Source: Brevundimonas sp. MYb52 (GTDB lineage Bacteria; Pseudomonadota; Alphaproteobacteria; Caulobacterales; Caulobacteraceae). Taken from it: a DNA stretch of 64,000 bases. Every line of letters starts with the position of its first letter. The first letter of the stretch is position 1. Location of the stretch: assembly GCF_002979535.1 (NCBI RefSeq), contig NZ_PCPB01000017.1, forward strand, positions 1 to 64,000, given 5' to 3'. Both the position numbers and the translations under genes were made by a program. The notes under the pieces were generated by a model. It searched no databases and was not told where the DNA came from. It saw nothing but the letters and a program-made list of their open reading frames with translations. This document shows positions 14,677 through 23,552 of this stretch, piece after piece.

Positions 14677-16346
14677 GTCTTAGGCGCGGCGCCGGGGCGG
14701 AACCTCAGGCGGCAATGCAGGCGGCCCTCGGCGTAGTCCATGCTTGCCGACCCGGCCAGGGTGTTGCGGATGCTGACGTCGATCAGACGCGAGCCGAAGC
14801 CTGAGCGCGTCGGCGGGGCGACGCTTGGGCCGCCGTGCTCGATCCAGTCCAGGGTGATCAGGCCGCCGTCGTCGGCCTCGCTCCAGGCGACATCGACCCA
14901 GCCGGGCGCGCCTTCAGGGCAGCTGAGGGCGCCGTATTTGGCGGCGTTCGTCACCAGCTCGTGCAGGATCAGGCCCATGGACAGGGCCTGTTCGGCCTCC
15001 AGGGTCACCTCCGGGCCCTGCATCCGCAGCCGGTCCTCGGCATAGGGACGGAACTCCAGCAGGATCAGATCGCGCAGGCGGGCGCGCTCCCAGCCGTTGG
15101 CGGTCAAGAGGTTGTGGGTGTCCGACAGGGCGATCAGCCGCGCCTCGAACAGGCGCATGAAGTCCTCGACGCTGCTGGAGCGGCGCGCGGTCAGGGCGGC
15201 GATCGACTGGATGGTGGCCAGGGTGTTCTTGACCCTGTGGTTCAGCTCATTGATCAGCAGGCGCTGGCGGTGCTCGCTGGTGGCCAGGGCGGCGAAGGCC
15301 TGACGCCGGTCGGTCACGTCGGTGATCACCCCGGCCAGCTTGAGCGGGCGGCCGGACCGCGAGCGGAGCAGCCGGCCGCGCAGCAGCAGCCAGCGGCCGC
15401 TGTCGCGCATCTGATACTCGGCATTGTATTCGCCATCGCCGTTGAGGGCTCGGGCCAGGGTGGCGGCGCGTCGGGGCAGGTCTTCGGGCTTCAGCTTGCG
15501 CACGAAGTCGCGGGCGCCGAAGGCCTCGCCGTGGGCCAGGTCGAGGTATTTGCGCGCCCTACCGGACAGCCAGAGCGTCTGCCCCGGAAGGCTCAGCTCC
15601 CAGTAGCCGACCCCGCCCGCGTCGATGATCGAGATCAGCTTGTCGCGCTGGCCGATCATGGAGGCCGCCAGGGCCAGGAAAAGGATGACCACGGTGACGG
15701 CGGCGACGCCGATGGCCAGCATCAGGGGCGGGGCGCCCGGCGGGTGCGTCGTCGCCGCCGTCTGCAGCGGGGTCAGGGTCAGCGCCGCCATGGCGAAATA
15801 GTGCATGCCCACGACCGCCAGGCCCAGAACGACCGCCGCCGCCAGCCGCCACAGGGGCGCGCGCGCCCGCTCGGCTGCGAACAAGGCGATGATGGAGGCG
15901 GACAGGGCGATGACCGCCGACAGGGCGACCAGGGCGGGCGCATAGGTCAGGGCGACCGTGGTGCGCAGCGCCGCCATGCCGAGGTAGTGCATGGCGCAGA
16001 TGCCGCCGCCCATGATGACCCCGGCCAGGATGAGGCGGCCTGTTCCTCGGCCCTGCGAGGCGATCAGAAAGGCGAGGCAGGACCCGGCGATCGCCAACAG
16101 GAAGGAGGCGGCGGTCAGCGTCAGGTCATAGTGGACCGGGCCGCCGGGGTTGAAGCCCAGCATGGCGATGAAATGCATCGACCAGACGCCGCCGCCCATG
16201 GCCATCGCCGCCGTGGCCAGCCAGATCAGCCGCGCGGCGCCCTGTCGTCCGCGCACCTGCTGGAACAGGTCCAGGGCCGTCCAGGCGGCGAAAACAGCCA
16301 CCAGAACGGACAGGCCGCCGAAAGGCGAGACGAGGTGTGGGTGCAC
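14673..16346 (-). CDS. MHYT-sensor, PAS, HWE/HisKA_2 histidine kinase
   Basis: A 557-residue membrane sensor kinase. Residues 1-230 form a seven-helix MHYT domain with repeats WSMHFIAML, CAMHYLGMAAL and VGMHYFAMAAL; the Met/His ligands are proposed to bind copper and sense oxygen, CO or NO. A PAS domain spans about 238-345. The dimerisation domain carries LNHRVKNTLATIQSIA (phospho-acceptor His near 365), typical of the HWE/HisKA_2 class, and the catalytic domain has HELVTNAAKYGAL and GFGSRL. Start is GTG at 16346. No response regulator is adjacent, so it is an orphan; HWE kinases often signal to PhyR-type general stress pathways, which is only a possibility here. Confidence 0.93.
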   Translation of the reverse strand: MHPHLVSPFGGLSVLVAVFAAWTALDLFQQVRGRQGAARLIWLATAAMAMGGGVWSMHFIAMLGFNPGGPVHYDLTLTAASFLLAIAGSCLAFLIASQGRGTGRLILAGVIMGGGICAMHYLGMAALRTTVALTYAPALVALSAVIALSASIIALFAAERARAPLWRLAAAVVLGLAVVGMHYFAMAALTLTPLQTAATTHPPGAPPLMLAIGVAAVTVVILFLALAASMIGQRDKLISIIDAGGVGYWELSLPGQTLWLSGRARKYLDLAHGEAFGARDFVRKLKPEDLPRRAATLARALNGDGEYNAEYQMRDSGRWLLLRGRLLRSRSGRPLKLAGVITDVTDRRQAFAALATSEHRQRLLINELNHRVKNTLATIQSIAALTARRSSSVEDFMRLFEARLIALSDTHNLLTANGWERARLRDLILLEFRPYAEDRLRMQGPEVTLEAEQALSMGLILHELVTNAAKYGALSCPEGAPGWVDVAWSEADDGGLITLDWIEHGGPSVAPPTRSGFGSRLIDVSIRNTLAGSASMDYAEGRLHCRLRFRPGAAPKT

Positions 16347-16441
16347 GGTTCAGCCTCCCTCGATCTGACGTGCGCGGCGTTATTATGGTTTACAGGAGCG
16401 CCGTTCTTCGACGCTTGTCCAGCGCCAGAAACGCTCCGTCG

Positions 16442-16909
16442 TCAGACGTTCACCATCTGCATCGACAGCCATTCGGCGATCAGGGCTGGCTTGTCGGCGC
16501 CCTCGATCTCGACGGTCAGTTCGTGCTTCAGCAGCCAGCGGGCCACCCCGTCCTGGGCGCCCTTGTCCTCGGCGGACAGCAGCCTGAAACGGCCGCGAAT
16601 GTTCGACCCGGCCGGGACCGGGGCGAGGAAGCGCAGTTTGTCGAAGCCGTAGTTGACGCCCATGACCATGCCGTCCAGCGGGGCGACGGCGTCATAGCTC
16701 ATGGCCGAGGCCAGGCTGAGGGTCAGAAACCCATGCGCAATGGTCCCGCCGAACGGCGTGGCCCTGGCCCGCTCGGGATCAATGTGGATGAACTGCTCGT
16801 CCTCGGTGATCTTGGCGAAGGCGTCGATGCGGGCCTGATCGACGGTGATCCAGCGGCTGAGGCCGACCTCCTGGCCGACCAGGGATGGCAGATCGCGCGG
16901 CGTTGTCAT
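16442..16909 (-). CDS. MaoC-like (R)-specific enoyl hydratase family protein
   Basis: A 155-residue single hot-dog domain. The hydratase signature DEQFIHIDPERARATPFGGTIAHGFLTLS (about residues 37-65, in parts) contains the catalytic Asp and His, with the Ser/Thr-rich turn. MaoC proteins hydrate enoyl-CoA to the (R)-3-hydroxyacyl form and can feed PHA synthesis or fatty-acid metabolism, but many members have other CoA substrates. It lies 59 bp downstream of the threonine dehydratase on the same strand with no clear functional link. Length is normal for the short single-domain group. Confidence 0.88.
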   Translation of the reverse strand: MTTPRDLPSLVGQEVGLSRWITVDQARIDAFAKITEDEQFIHIDPERARATPFGGTIAHGFLTLSLASAMSYDAVAPLDGMVMGVNYGFDKLRFLAPVPAGSNIRGRFRLLSAEDKGAQDGVARWLLKHELTVEIEGADKPALIAEWLSMQMVNV

Positions 16910-16968
16910 CGGGGCCCCTCCGTTTGACGCAGCCTTGACTGCGTCGCGGGCGGGCGCAAGGGGCGGGA

Positions 16969-17943
16969 TCAGCCCTTGAACCGGTCCTCGATGATCTCGG
17001 CGAACAGACCCGGATCGACATTGCCGCCGGACAGGACGATCCCTGTGGTCAGACCCTTGGCCGAGATCTTGCCTGACAGCAGGGCCGCCAGGGACACGGC
17101 GCCGCCGGGCTCGACGACCAGCTTCAGCCAGCGGAAGGCGAAGCGCATGGCCTCGGCCACCTCGGCGTCGGTGACGAGGGCGGCGCCCGCCAGACGCTGG
17201 TTGATCGGCCAGGTCAGTTCGCCCGGCATGGGGGCCATCAGGGCGTCGCAGATGGAGGGCGCGCCTTGCGGATGGGCGGTGCGTTTGCCGGCTTCCAGCG
17301 AGCGGCGGGTGTCGTCAAAGGCCTCGGGCTCGACCACGATGACGCGGGTGTCCGGGCTCCGTTCGGCCATGACCAGGTTGACGCCGGCGATCAGACCGCC
17401 GCCCGAGGCGCCGCACAAAAGCTGGTCCACGGGGACGCCCGCCTGTTCCAGCATCTCCAGCCCGACCGTGCCCTGACCCTCGATGACGAAGGGATCGTCG
17501 AAGGGCGGGACCAGGATGGAGCCGCGTTCCGCTGCGATCTCGGCGCCGATGGCCTCGCGGCTTTCGGTCCAGCGATCGTAGAAGCGCACCTCGCCGCCGA
17601 AGACGCGAACGCCCTCGACCTTCACCGTCGGGCTGTCTGACGGCATGACGATCAGGGCGCGGGTTCCCACCGCCTGGGCCGCCGCAGCGACCCCTTGCGC
17701 GTGGTTGCCCGAGGAATAGGCCACGACGCCGCGCGTCTTCTCTTCATCCGTCAGGCGGCTGATGCGGTTATAGGCCCCGCGGAACTTGAAGGCGCCCGCG
17801 ACCTGTAGGGTCTCAGCCTTCATCAGCACGCGCCCGCCGACCGCCGCGTTCAGGGCCGGATGCTCGATCAGCGGCGTGCGGACGGCGGCGGGGGCGATCT
17901 GGCGGGCGGCGTCGAGGACGCCTTGGAAGGAGGGGGTGTGCAT
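16969..17943 (-). CDS. threonine/serine dehydratase, PLP-dependent
   Basis: A 324-residue fold-type II PLP enzyme. The Schiff-base lysine is in GAFKFRGAYN near residue 52, the Asn loop SSGNHAQGVA near 79-88 and the glycine-rich phosphate cradle CGASGGGLIAG near 180-190. Single-domain length without an ACT regulatory domain points to a catabolic threonine dehydratase (TdcB-like) or a serine racemase-like member making 2-oxobutyrate or pyruvate plus ammonia. An ATG at 17994 would extend the frame into the divergent glpK start region; the ATG at 17943 is better because LDAARQIAP, the normal N-terminus, follows. It is divergent from glpK with 45 bp between. Confidence 0.88.
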   Translation of the reverse strand: MHTPSFQGVLDAARQIAPAAVRTPLIEHPALNAAVGGRVLMKAETLQVAGAFKFRGAYNRISRLTDEEKTRGVVAYSSGNHAQGVAAAAQAVGTRALIVMPSDSPTVKVEGVRVFGGEVRFYDRWTESREAIGAEIAAERGSILVPPFDDPFVIEGQGTVGLEMLEQAGVPVDQLLCGASGGGLIAGVNLVMAERSPDTRVIVVEPEAFDDTRRSLEAGKRTAHPQGAPSICDALMAPMPGELTWPINQRLAGAALVTDAEVAEAMRFAFRWLKLVVEPGGAVSLAALLSGKISAKGLTTGIVLSGGNVDPGLFAEIIEDRFKG

Positions 17944-17988
17944 GAGTTTCCTCTTACGCGCGGACGCAGGCTCTGCATAACTCTCCTC

Positions 17989-19509
17989 ATGCAAGCGAAC
18001 ATGATCCTCGCCATCGACCAGGGCACGACCTCGACGCGGGCCATCGCGTTTGAAGTCTCGTCGTCTGGTTCATTCAGCGCCGTCGCCGTCAGTCAGATCG
18101 AGTTGGCGCAGCACTTTCCGCAGTCGGGCTGGGTCGAGCATGACGCGGCCGAGATCTGGCGCGCGACGCTGCAGACCTGTCGCGAGGTGGTGAGGAAGGC
18201 GGGGGGCGTGGGCCGTTTCGCCGCCGTCGGCATCACCAACCAGCGCGAGACCTCGGTGCTGTGGGACGGGGCGACCGGCGAGCCCCTGCACCGCGCCATC
18301 GTCTGGCAGGACCGGCGCACGGCGGATGTGACCGCGCGGCTGGCGGCCGAAGGGCATGAGGCCAAGGTGCAGGGCGCGACCGGTCTGATCCTCGATCCCT
18401 ATTTCTCGGCCTCGAAATATGCCTGGCTGCTGGACGCTGTGCCGGGGGCGCGGGAGCGGGCGGCCAAGGGCGAGGTCAAGCTGGGCACCATCGACGCCTG
18501 GCTGATCTGGAAGCTGACTGGCGGGCAAAGCCATGTCACCGACGCCACCAACGCCAGCCGCAGCAGCCTGATGGACTTGAAGACGCTGCAATGGCGCGAT
18601 GATCTCTGCGACCTGTTCGACGTGCCGATGCAGGCCCTTCCTGAGATCCGGGGCTGCGCCGATCATCTGGGCGACTGCGACGCCAGCCTGCTGGGGCGGG
18701 CTCTGCCGATCCACGGCGCGGCGGGGGATCAGCAGGCGGCGCTTGTCGGCCACGGCGCGCTGGCGGCGGGCGACGCCAAGATCACCTATGGCACCGGGGC
18801 CTTTCTGGTGGCCAATGTCGGGGATCAGCCGGTGGCCTCGACCTCGCGCCTTTTGGGGACGCTGGGGTATGCCGCTGATGGCCATGTCGCCTATGCGCTG
18901 GAGGGGTCGATCTTCTCGGCCGGGTCGGCGATCCAGTGGCTGCGCGACGGGTTGAAGGTGATCTCGGACTCGCGTCAGTCCGAGGCCATGGCCCAGACCT
19001 TGAAGGACAATGGCGGGGTCTATCTGGTCCCCGGCTTCACTGGTCTGGGCGCGCCCTGGTGGAAGCCGGAGGCGCGCGGCACGGTCATCGGCCTGACCCG
19101 CGACAGCGGCCCGGCCCACTTCGTGCGGGCGGCGCTGGAGAGCCTGGCCTATCAGACCCGCGACCTGCTGGACGCCCTGAAGGCGGATGGCGCGCCGGCG
19201 CTGACGCGGCTCAAGGTCGACGGCGGCGTCACCGCCAACGCCTTCGCCATGCAGTTCGTCGCCGACATCTGCGAGGTCGAGGTGGAACGCCCCGCCTTCC
19301 AGGAGATGACGGCCATGGGGGCGGCGCGACTGGCGGCCTTCGGCGTCGGCCTGACTGAGGCCTTATGGACCGCGCCCGCCGAGGCCCCCGCTGTCTGGCG
19401 CCCGCGCATGGGCGAGGCGGAGCGGGCGCGGCTGTTGAAGGGCTGGCGCGGGGCGGTGAAGGCCGCCATCATCGCCGCCGCGCCGGATGATGGGGGAGAC
19501 GCGGCATGA
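17989..19509 (+). CDS. glpK: glycerol kinase
   Basis: A 506-residue FGGY-family kinase phosphorylating glycerol to glycerol-3-phosphate with ATP. Visible signatures are ILAIDQGTTSTRAI at residues 6-19, GITNQRETSVLWD near 80, WQDRRTA near 104, GAAGDQQAALVGHG near 245 and PWWKPEARGTVIGLTR near 350. The length and motif order are standard. The ATG at 17989 is followed by a second in-frame ATG at 18001, either of which would give a full enzyme. Its TGA overlaps the ATG of the next gene, so the kinase-like phosphotransferase is translationally coupled. glpD, glpF and the glp repressor are not in the window. Confidence 0.93.
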   Translation: MQANMILAIDQGTTSTRAIAFEVSSSGSFSAVAVSQIELAQHFPQSGWVEHDAAEIWRATLQTCREVVRKAGGVGRFAAVGITNQRETSVLWDGATGEPLHRAIVWQDRRTADVTARLAAEGHEAKVQGATGLILDPYFSASKYAWLLDAVPGARERAAKGEVKLGTIDAWLIWKLTGGQSHVTDATNASRSSLMDLKTLQWRDDLCDLFDVPMQALPEIRGCADHLGDCDASLLGRALPIHGAAGDQQAALVGHGALAAGDAKITYGTGAFLVANVGDQPVASTSRLLGTLGYAADGHVAYALEGSIFSAGSAIQWLRDGLKVISDSRQSEAMAQTLKDNGGVYLVPGFTGLGAPWWKPEARGTVIGLTRDSGPAHFVRAALESLAYQTRDLLDALKADGAPALTRLKVDGGVTANAFAMQFVADICEVEVERPAFQEMTAMGAARLAAFGVGLTEALWTAPAEAPAVWRPRMGEAERARLLKGWRGAVKAAIIAAAPDDGGDAA

Positions 19510-20579
19510 CCGATCAACTGGACGCCCAATCCGCCTTTTCCGGCACGCGCGAGGTGGACGAACGCTATCGTCTGGACGTGGCGGCGCTGGACGCCTGGCT
19601 GGCGGCGAACGTCGAGGGCTATGCCGGACCGCTGACCATTCGCCAGTTCAAGGGCGGGCAGTCGAACCCGACCTATGAGCTGACCACGCCGGGTCGGACC
19701 TATGTGCTGCGCAGGAAGCCGCCGGGCGTCCTGCTGGCCAGCGCCCATGCGGTGGACCGCGAGTTCACCGTCATTTCGGCCCTCCACGCCCAAGGCTTTC
19801 CGGTGGCGCGCCCCTATGCTCTGTGCATGGATGAAGGCGTCATTGGTTCGATCTTCTATGTCATGGACAAGGTCGAGGGGCGGGTCTTCTGGGACCTGAA
19901 GCTGCCGGGGCTGACGCCCGCTGAACGCCGGGCTGTCTATGAGGCGCAGACGGACACGCTGGCGGCCCTGCACGCCTTTGACCCCGCCGCCATCGGCCTG
20001 GACGACTATGGCAAGCCGGGCAATTATTTCGCGCGTCAGGTCGGGCGCTGGACCAAGCAGTATCGGGCCTCGGAGATCGAGCCGATTGCGGCCATGGACC
20101 GGCTGATCGCCTTCCTGCCCGACAGCCTGCCGCCGGAGGGACCGACGCGGATCGTCCATGGCGACTTTCGCCTCGACAACATGATCCTCGCGCCCGATGC
20201 GGCCAGGGTGAGGGCGGTGCTGGACTGGGAGCTGTCGACGCTGGGCGACCCGATGGCTGACTTCTCCTATCTGCTGATCGCCTGGGTCATTCCGGCCAGT
20301 CTGAGGAATGGTCTGGCGGGAGCCGACCTGAAGGCCCTGGGCATTCCCTCGGTCGAGGAGACGGTCGCGCGCTACGCCGAAAAGACCGGGACGACGCCGC
20401 CCCAGAACCTCGACTGGCTGTTCGCCTACAACCTGTTCCGGCTGGCGGCCATCTGCCAGGGTATCGCCGGGCGGGTGCGCGACGGCACCGCCGCCAGCGC
20501 CCACGCCAGGACCATGGCGGCCCAGGTCGGACCCCTGTCGGACGCGGCCTGGAGCTTCGCCCAGAAGGCCGGGGCGTGA
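19506..20579 (+). CDS. phosphotransferase (APH/ACAD10-like kinase fold)
   Basis: A 357-residue aminoglycoside phosphotransferase-fold protein. Visible are the N-lobe Lys in VLRRKP near residue 75, the catalytic loop IVHGDFRLDN (Asp near 222) and the metal-binding VLDWELSTLGDPMADF near 240. It belongs to the group related to the kinase domain of human ACAD10/ACAD11, which phosphorylates 4-hydroxyacyl-CoAs before an acyl-CoA dehydrogenase step. No acyl-CoA dehydrogenase is adjacent. Its 4-bp overlap with glpK means co-translation, so a role in glycerol or acyl metabolism is possible. It is not evidence for antibiotic resistance. Family firm; substrate unknown. Confidence 0.87.
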   Translation: MTDQLDAQSAFSGTREVDERYRLDVAALDAWLAANVEGYAGPLTIRQFKGGQSNPTYELTTPGRTYVLRRKPPGVLLASAHAVDREFTVISALHAQGFPVARPYALCMDEGVIGSIFYVMDKVEGRVFWDLKLPGLTPAERRAVYEAQTDTLAALHAFDPAAIGLDDYGKPGNYFARQVGRWTKQYRASEIEPIAAMDRLIAFLPDSLPPEGPTRIVHGDFRLDNMILAPDAARVRAVLDWELSTLGDPMADFSYLLIAWVIPASLRNGLAGADLKALGIPSVEETVARYAEKTGTTPPQNLDWLFAYNLFRLAAICQGIAGRVRDGTAASAHARTMAAQVGPLSDAAWSFAQKAGA

Positions 20580-20594
20580 AGCTTGGCGATAATT

Positions 20595-20652
20595 AAAACA
20601 GTTTTTGTTGCGGTTAGATTTGTGAAACGGCGCCGGAAGCCCTACCTTCCGG
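20595..20652 (+). promoter_or_regulatory. Rrf2 gene upstream dyad and leader hairpin
   Basis: A perfect AAAAC-A-GTTTT dyad (20595-20605) in an AT-rich patch, then a CCGGAAG/CTTCCGG hairpin (20633-20639 with 20646-20652, 6-nt loop) just before the regulator's ATG at 20671. The dyad is a plausible autoregulatory operator; no direct proof. Confidence 0.4.
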
Positions 20653-20670
20653 TCTGGAGCATTGATCAAG

Positions 20671-21141
20671 ATGTCTGACAGCCAAAAATTCCCCGTCGCC
20701 GCCCACGCCCTGGCCTATCTGGCCCACAAGGGCGCCTATTCGGCCGCCGACGCCGCGCCCAGCGCCATTCTGGCCGCCTCGGTGCCGACCAATCCGGTGG
20801 TCATTCGCCGGGTGACGGCCCTGCTGGCCAAGGCGGGACTGATCGCCACGCGCCCTGGCGCCTCGGGCGGGTCCTGGCTGCTGCGCCAGCCCGAGACCAT
20901 TCGTCTGGACGAGGTGCTGAAGGCGGTGAACGGCTGCGCCCACCTGGGTTCGACCCCCGCCGGGGCCAAGGGCTGTCCGGTGGGCGAGCATATCCCCCGT
21001 CAGGTCGCCAAGGCCTTGACCGCCGCTGATCGAGCCGCCGGCGAGGCCCTGGCCAAGATCACCATCGCCGACCTGCTGGAGGCGGACCCCGCCTCGCTGC
21101 GCGACTTCGCGCCGCATTCATCCTGTCCCGTCGCCGCCTGA
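20671..21141 (+). CDS. Rrf2-family transcriptional regulator
   Basis: A 156-residue Rrf2 protein: winged helix in the N-terminal 75 residues (SVPTNPVVIRRVTALLAKAGLI, then the RPGASGG wing) and a dimerisation helix region after it. IscR and NsrR ligate an iron-sulfur cluster through three Cys; here the equivalent stretch has only two (NGCAHLG and KGCPVGEH), plus one near the C-terminus, so cluster binding is uncertain and it looks more like the YwnA branch. A TTG at 20662 is possible, but the ATG at 20671 is preferred. An AT-rich upstream patch has a dyad suited to autoregulation. The downstream SDR gene, 10 bp away, is the probable target or partner. Confidence 0.88.
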   Translation: MSDSQKFPVAAHALAYLAHKGAYSAADAAPSAILAASVPTNPVVIRRVTALLAKAGLIATRPGASGGSWLLRQPETIRLDEVLKAVNGCAHLGSTPAGAKGCPVGEHIPRQVAKALTAADRAAGEALAKITIADLLEADPASLRDFAPHSSCPVAA

Positions 21142-21151
21142 CGCGCGTCGC

Positions 21152-21958
21152 TTGGGGGAGCATCGCAAGACCATCCTGATCACGGGAGCCAGCGCCGGCA
21201 TCGGCGCGGCCCTGGCGCGTGAGTGCGCGATGCGGGGCTATGACCTGATCCTGACGGCCCGGCGCGAGGGGCCGCTGCAGGCCCTGGCCCAGGACCTGAG
21301 CGCGCGACAGGACGTGAGCGCCCATGTGATCACCGCCGATCTGGCCGAGCCGGGCGCGCCTGTGACCCTGGTCAAGGCTATCGCCGCGCGCGGCCTGACC
21401 GTTGACGGCCTGATCAACAATGCCGGCTTCAGCCGCACCACGGGCTTTCTCGACACCGATCCGGCCGACCACGCCGCCATGATCCGCGTCATGCTGACCG
21501 CGCCGGTCGAGCTGTCGCGACTGCTGCTGCCGGGCATGGTGGCGCGCGGCTGGGGTCGGGTGCTGAACGTGGCCTCGCTGGCCGGCCAGATGCCGGCGAC
21601 GGGCGGCGACACGCTTTATGGACCGATCAAGAGCTTCCTGATCAAGGCGTCGCAGGGGCTGTGGCTGGAGACGCAAGGGACCGGGGTGCACGTCACGGCC
21701 CTGTGCCCCGGCTATACCTATACTGAGTTCCACGACGTCAACGGCTCGCGCGAGCAGGTGTCGAACGCCTATCCCAAGTGGATGTGGATGGAGGCCGACC
21801 GCGTGGCCCGCATCGGCTGGGACGCGGTCGAGACCAATCGGCCGCGCGTCACGCCGGGTGTCATGAACAATGTGCTGGCGGGGCTGGGCGGGATGCTGCC
21901 CGACGCCCTGGCGCTGAAGATGGTCGGCGGTCACGCCAAACGGCTGGACCGCCTTTAG
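21152..21958 (+). CDS. short-chain dehydrogenase/reductase
   Basis: A 268-residue classical SDR. The cofactor motif TGASAGIG is near residues 11-18, NNAGFS near 90, the catalytic Ser in VASLAGQ near 139 and YGPIK (Tyr and Lys) near 156. SDRs oxidise or reduce alcohols and ketones with NAD(P)H; the ARR after the second strand favours NADP(H). The predicted start is TTG at 21152, 10 bp after the Rrf2 stop, as no ATG or GTG precedes the Rossmann strand in frame; this start is uncertain. Position suggests a two-gene operon under its Rrf2 neighbour. The substrate cannot be read from sequence. Confidence 0.88.
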   Translation: MGEHRKTILITGASAGIGAALARECAMRGYDLILTARREGPLQALAQDLSARQDVSAHVITADLAEPGAPVTLVKAIAARGLTVDGLINNAGFSRTTGFLDTDPADHAAMIRVMLTAPVELSRLLLPGMVARGWGRVLNVASLAGQMPATGGDTLYGPIKSFLIKASQGLWLETQGTGVHVTALCPGYTYTEFHDVNGSREQVSNAYPKWMWMEADRVARIGWDAVETNRPRVTPGVMNNVLAGLGGMLPDALALKMVGGHAKRLDRL

Positions 21959-21961
21959 GCC

Positions 21962-22660
21962 CTAGTGACCGCCGGCGGGGTAGGGGGCGGTGACGCCCAG
22001 GCTGAACATGCCGGGGATGGCCTCGCCCAGGCCGGCGATGATGAACTGGATGGCCAGGGCGCACAGGATCAGGCCCAGGACCCGCACCACGATGGCCATG
22101 CCGACGTCGCCAAGGATGCGGCTGATCGGGCCGGTGGCGGCGAAGCAGAAGAAGGTGACGAGGCAGGCGGCGACCATGGCCGTCAGCGAGGCGGCCGTGC
22201 CCGCCGCGCCCAGCTTCTGGGCCTCGCCGGCGTTGATGATGATGGCCGAGATGGCGCCGGGGCCGATCATCAGCGGAATGGCGAAGGGCACGATCAGGCG
22301 CTTGAAGCGGCGCTTGGCGTAGCCGCGCACGTCCTTGGCGTCGGTCACGGCGTCGGCGTCGGCGAAGATCTTGAGGAAGTCCTCGCGCGCCATGTCGAGG
22401 CCGAGCAGCAGCAGCAGGATGCCGCCGGCGATGCGGAAGGCGGCCAGGGAGATGCCGAAGAACTGCAGCAGGCCCAGGCCGGTGAAGAAGAAGAAGGCCA
22501 GGAAGGCGACCGCGAAGGCGCAGATCATGGCCGAGACGCTGATGCGCTGCCGCAGGGAGGCCCCGGCGGTGGCGGCGGCGAAGATCGGCACATTGCCGAT
22601 GGGGTCCAGCAGCGCGAACAGCGCCACGAACAGGTTGACCCCCAGATCGACCGCGTTCAT
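21962..22660 (-). CDS. MarC-family integral membrane protein
   Basis: A 232-residue membrane protein with six predicted helices and the MarC/UPF0056 features: the N-terminal LFALLDPIGNVPIF near residues 15-28, the FRIAGGILLLLLGLDM segment near residue 77 and IPLMIGPGAISAII near residue 128. The family was named for the E. coli mar locus, but a role in multiple antibiotic resistance is not supported experimentally, and its transported substrate is unknown. It converges on the SDR gene (3 bp between stops) and is divergent from pyrF with about 100 bp between them. Confidence 0.92.
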   Translation of the reverse strand: MNAVDLGVNLFVALFALLDPIGNVPIFAAATAGASLRQRISVSAMICAFAVAFLAFFFFTGLGLLQFFGISLAAFRIAGGILLLLLGLDMAREDFLKIFADADAVTDAKDVRGYAKRRFKRLIVPFAIPLMIGPGAISAIIINAGEAQKLGAAGTAASLTAMVAACLVTFFCFAATGPISRILGDVGMAIVVRVLGLILCALAIQFIIAGLGEAIPGMFSLGVTAPYPAGGH

Positions 22661-22759
22661 TGCTTGCCCCCGCCCTTAAATCCCGCCGCGCAACCCCGCG
22701 ACCCTTGGTCTCACCTATCGGGGCATCCGCGCGCGCCTGCAACCCGCCGAGAGCCGGAA

Positions 22760-23482
22760 ATGTCGCCAGACCGCCCTAATCGCCCCTTTGACCCGCGCGT
22801 CATCTGCGCTCTGGACGTGCCGACGATCGAGGAGGCGCGGGCCCTGGTCGAGCGGATCGGCGACGCGGTCGGTTTCTACAAGGTCGGGCTGCAGCTGTTC
22901 GCCTCGGACGGCATGGGGCTGGCGCGCGAGCTGAAGGCGTCGGGCGCACAGGTGTTCCTGGACTGGAAGCTGCATGACATCGGCGCGACGGTGGAGAAGG
23001 CGACGGCGGTGCTGGCCCATGCGGGCTGCGACCTGCTGACCGTCCACGCTCGGCCTCAGGTCATGGCGGCGGCGGCGCGCGGGGCGGCGGGGTCGGACCT
23101 GAAGATTCTGGGCGTCACCGTCCTGACCAGCCTGACCGAAGAGGATCTGAAGGCGGACGATCACAGCCTGTCGGCGGCGGACCTGGTCGAACTGCGGGTG
23201 CGTCAGGCGCTGGAGGCGGGCATCCACGGCGTGGTGTCCAGCCCGCATGAGGCGAGCCGCGTGCGCGAGATCGCGATGGCGGCCGGCCGCGAGGACTTCC
23301 TGATCGTGACGCCGGGCGTGAGGCCCACGGGCGCCGCCCTGGATGATCAGGCGCGGGCGGCGACCCCGGCCAGCGCCCTGGAAGCCGGGGCGACCCATCT
23401 GGTGGTCGGGCGTCCGATCACGGCGGTGGCTGATCCGCGGGCGGCGGCGCAAGCCATCACCGCCGAGATCGCGCTGATCTGA
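22760..23482 (+). CDS. pyrF: orotidine 5'-phosphate decarboxylase
   Basis: A 240-residue TIM-barrel enzyme that decarboxylates OMP to UMP, the last step of pyrimidine synthesis. The catalytic Asp-Lys-Asp array is in VFLDWKLHDIGATV near residues 65-78, the substrate Asp-Lys pair is in ICALDVP (near 15) and YKVGLQLF (near 40), and the phosphate-binding GRPIT is near 217. A very long in-frame extension upstream (to 21965) is antisense to marC and is not coding. The ATG at 22760 leads directly into the RVICALDVP strand. A strong stem-loop terminator follows. Confidence 0.96.
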   Translation: MSPDRPNRPFDPRVICALDVPTIEEARALVERIGDAVGFYKVGLQLFASDGMGLARELKASGAQVFLDWKLHDIGATVEKATAVLAHAGCDLLTVHARPQVMAAAARGAAGSDLKILGVTVLTSLTEEDLKADDHSLSAADLVELRVRQALEAGIHGVVSSPHEASRVREIAMAAGREDFLIVTPGVRPTGAALDDQARAATPASALEAGATHLVVGRPITAVADPRAAAQAITAEIALI

Positions 23483-23512
23483 GCGCCCGCAACCCATTGA
23501 TCCACGTGAAAC

Positions 23513-23546
23513 AAAAAGGGCGGCCTCCGCGTGGGGGCCGCCCTTT
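23513..23546. terminator. bidirectional terminator after pyrF
   Basis: An 8-bp perfect stem GGGCGGCC (23518-23525) with GGCCGCCC (23536-23543), flanked by five A on the left and TTT on the right. The symmetry fits a shared terminator for pyrF and the convergent PVYV-repeat gene. Confidence 0.85.
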
Positions 23547-23552
23547 GTCATA

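Noticed and set aside
19506..20579. Aminoglycoside resistance gene
   Set aside because: The kinase fold is shared, but sequence and glpK coupling fit the ACAD10-like metabolic group.
21965..22759. Upstream extension of the pyrF frame
   Set aside because: Antisense to marC and of low complexity; OMP decarboxylase begins at 22760.
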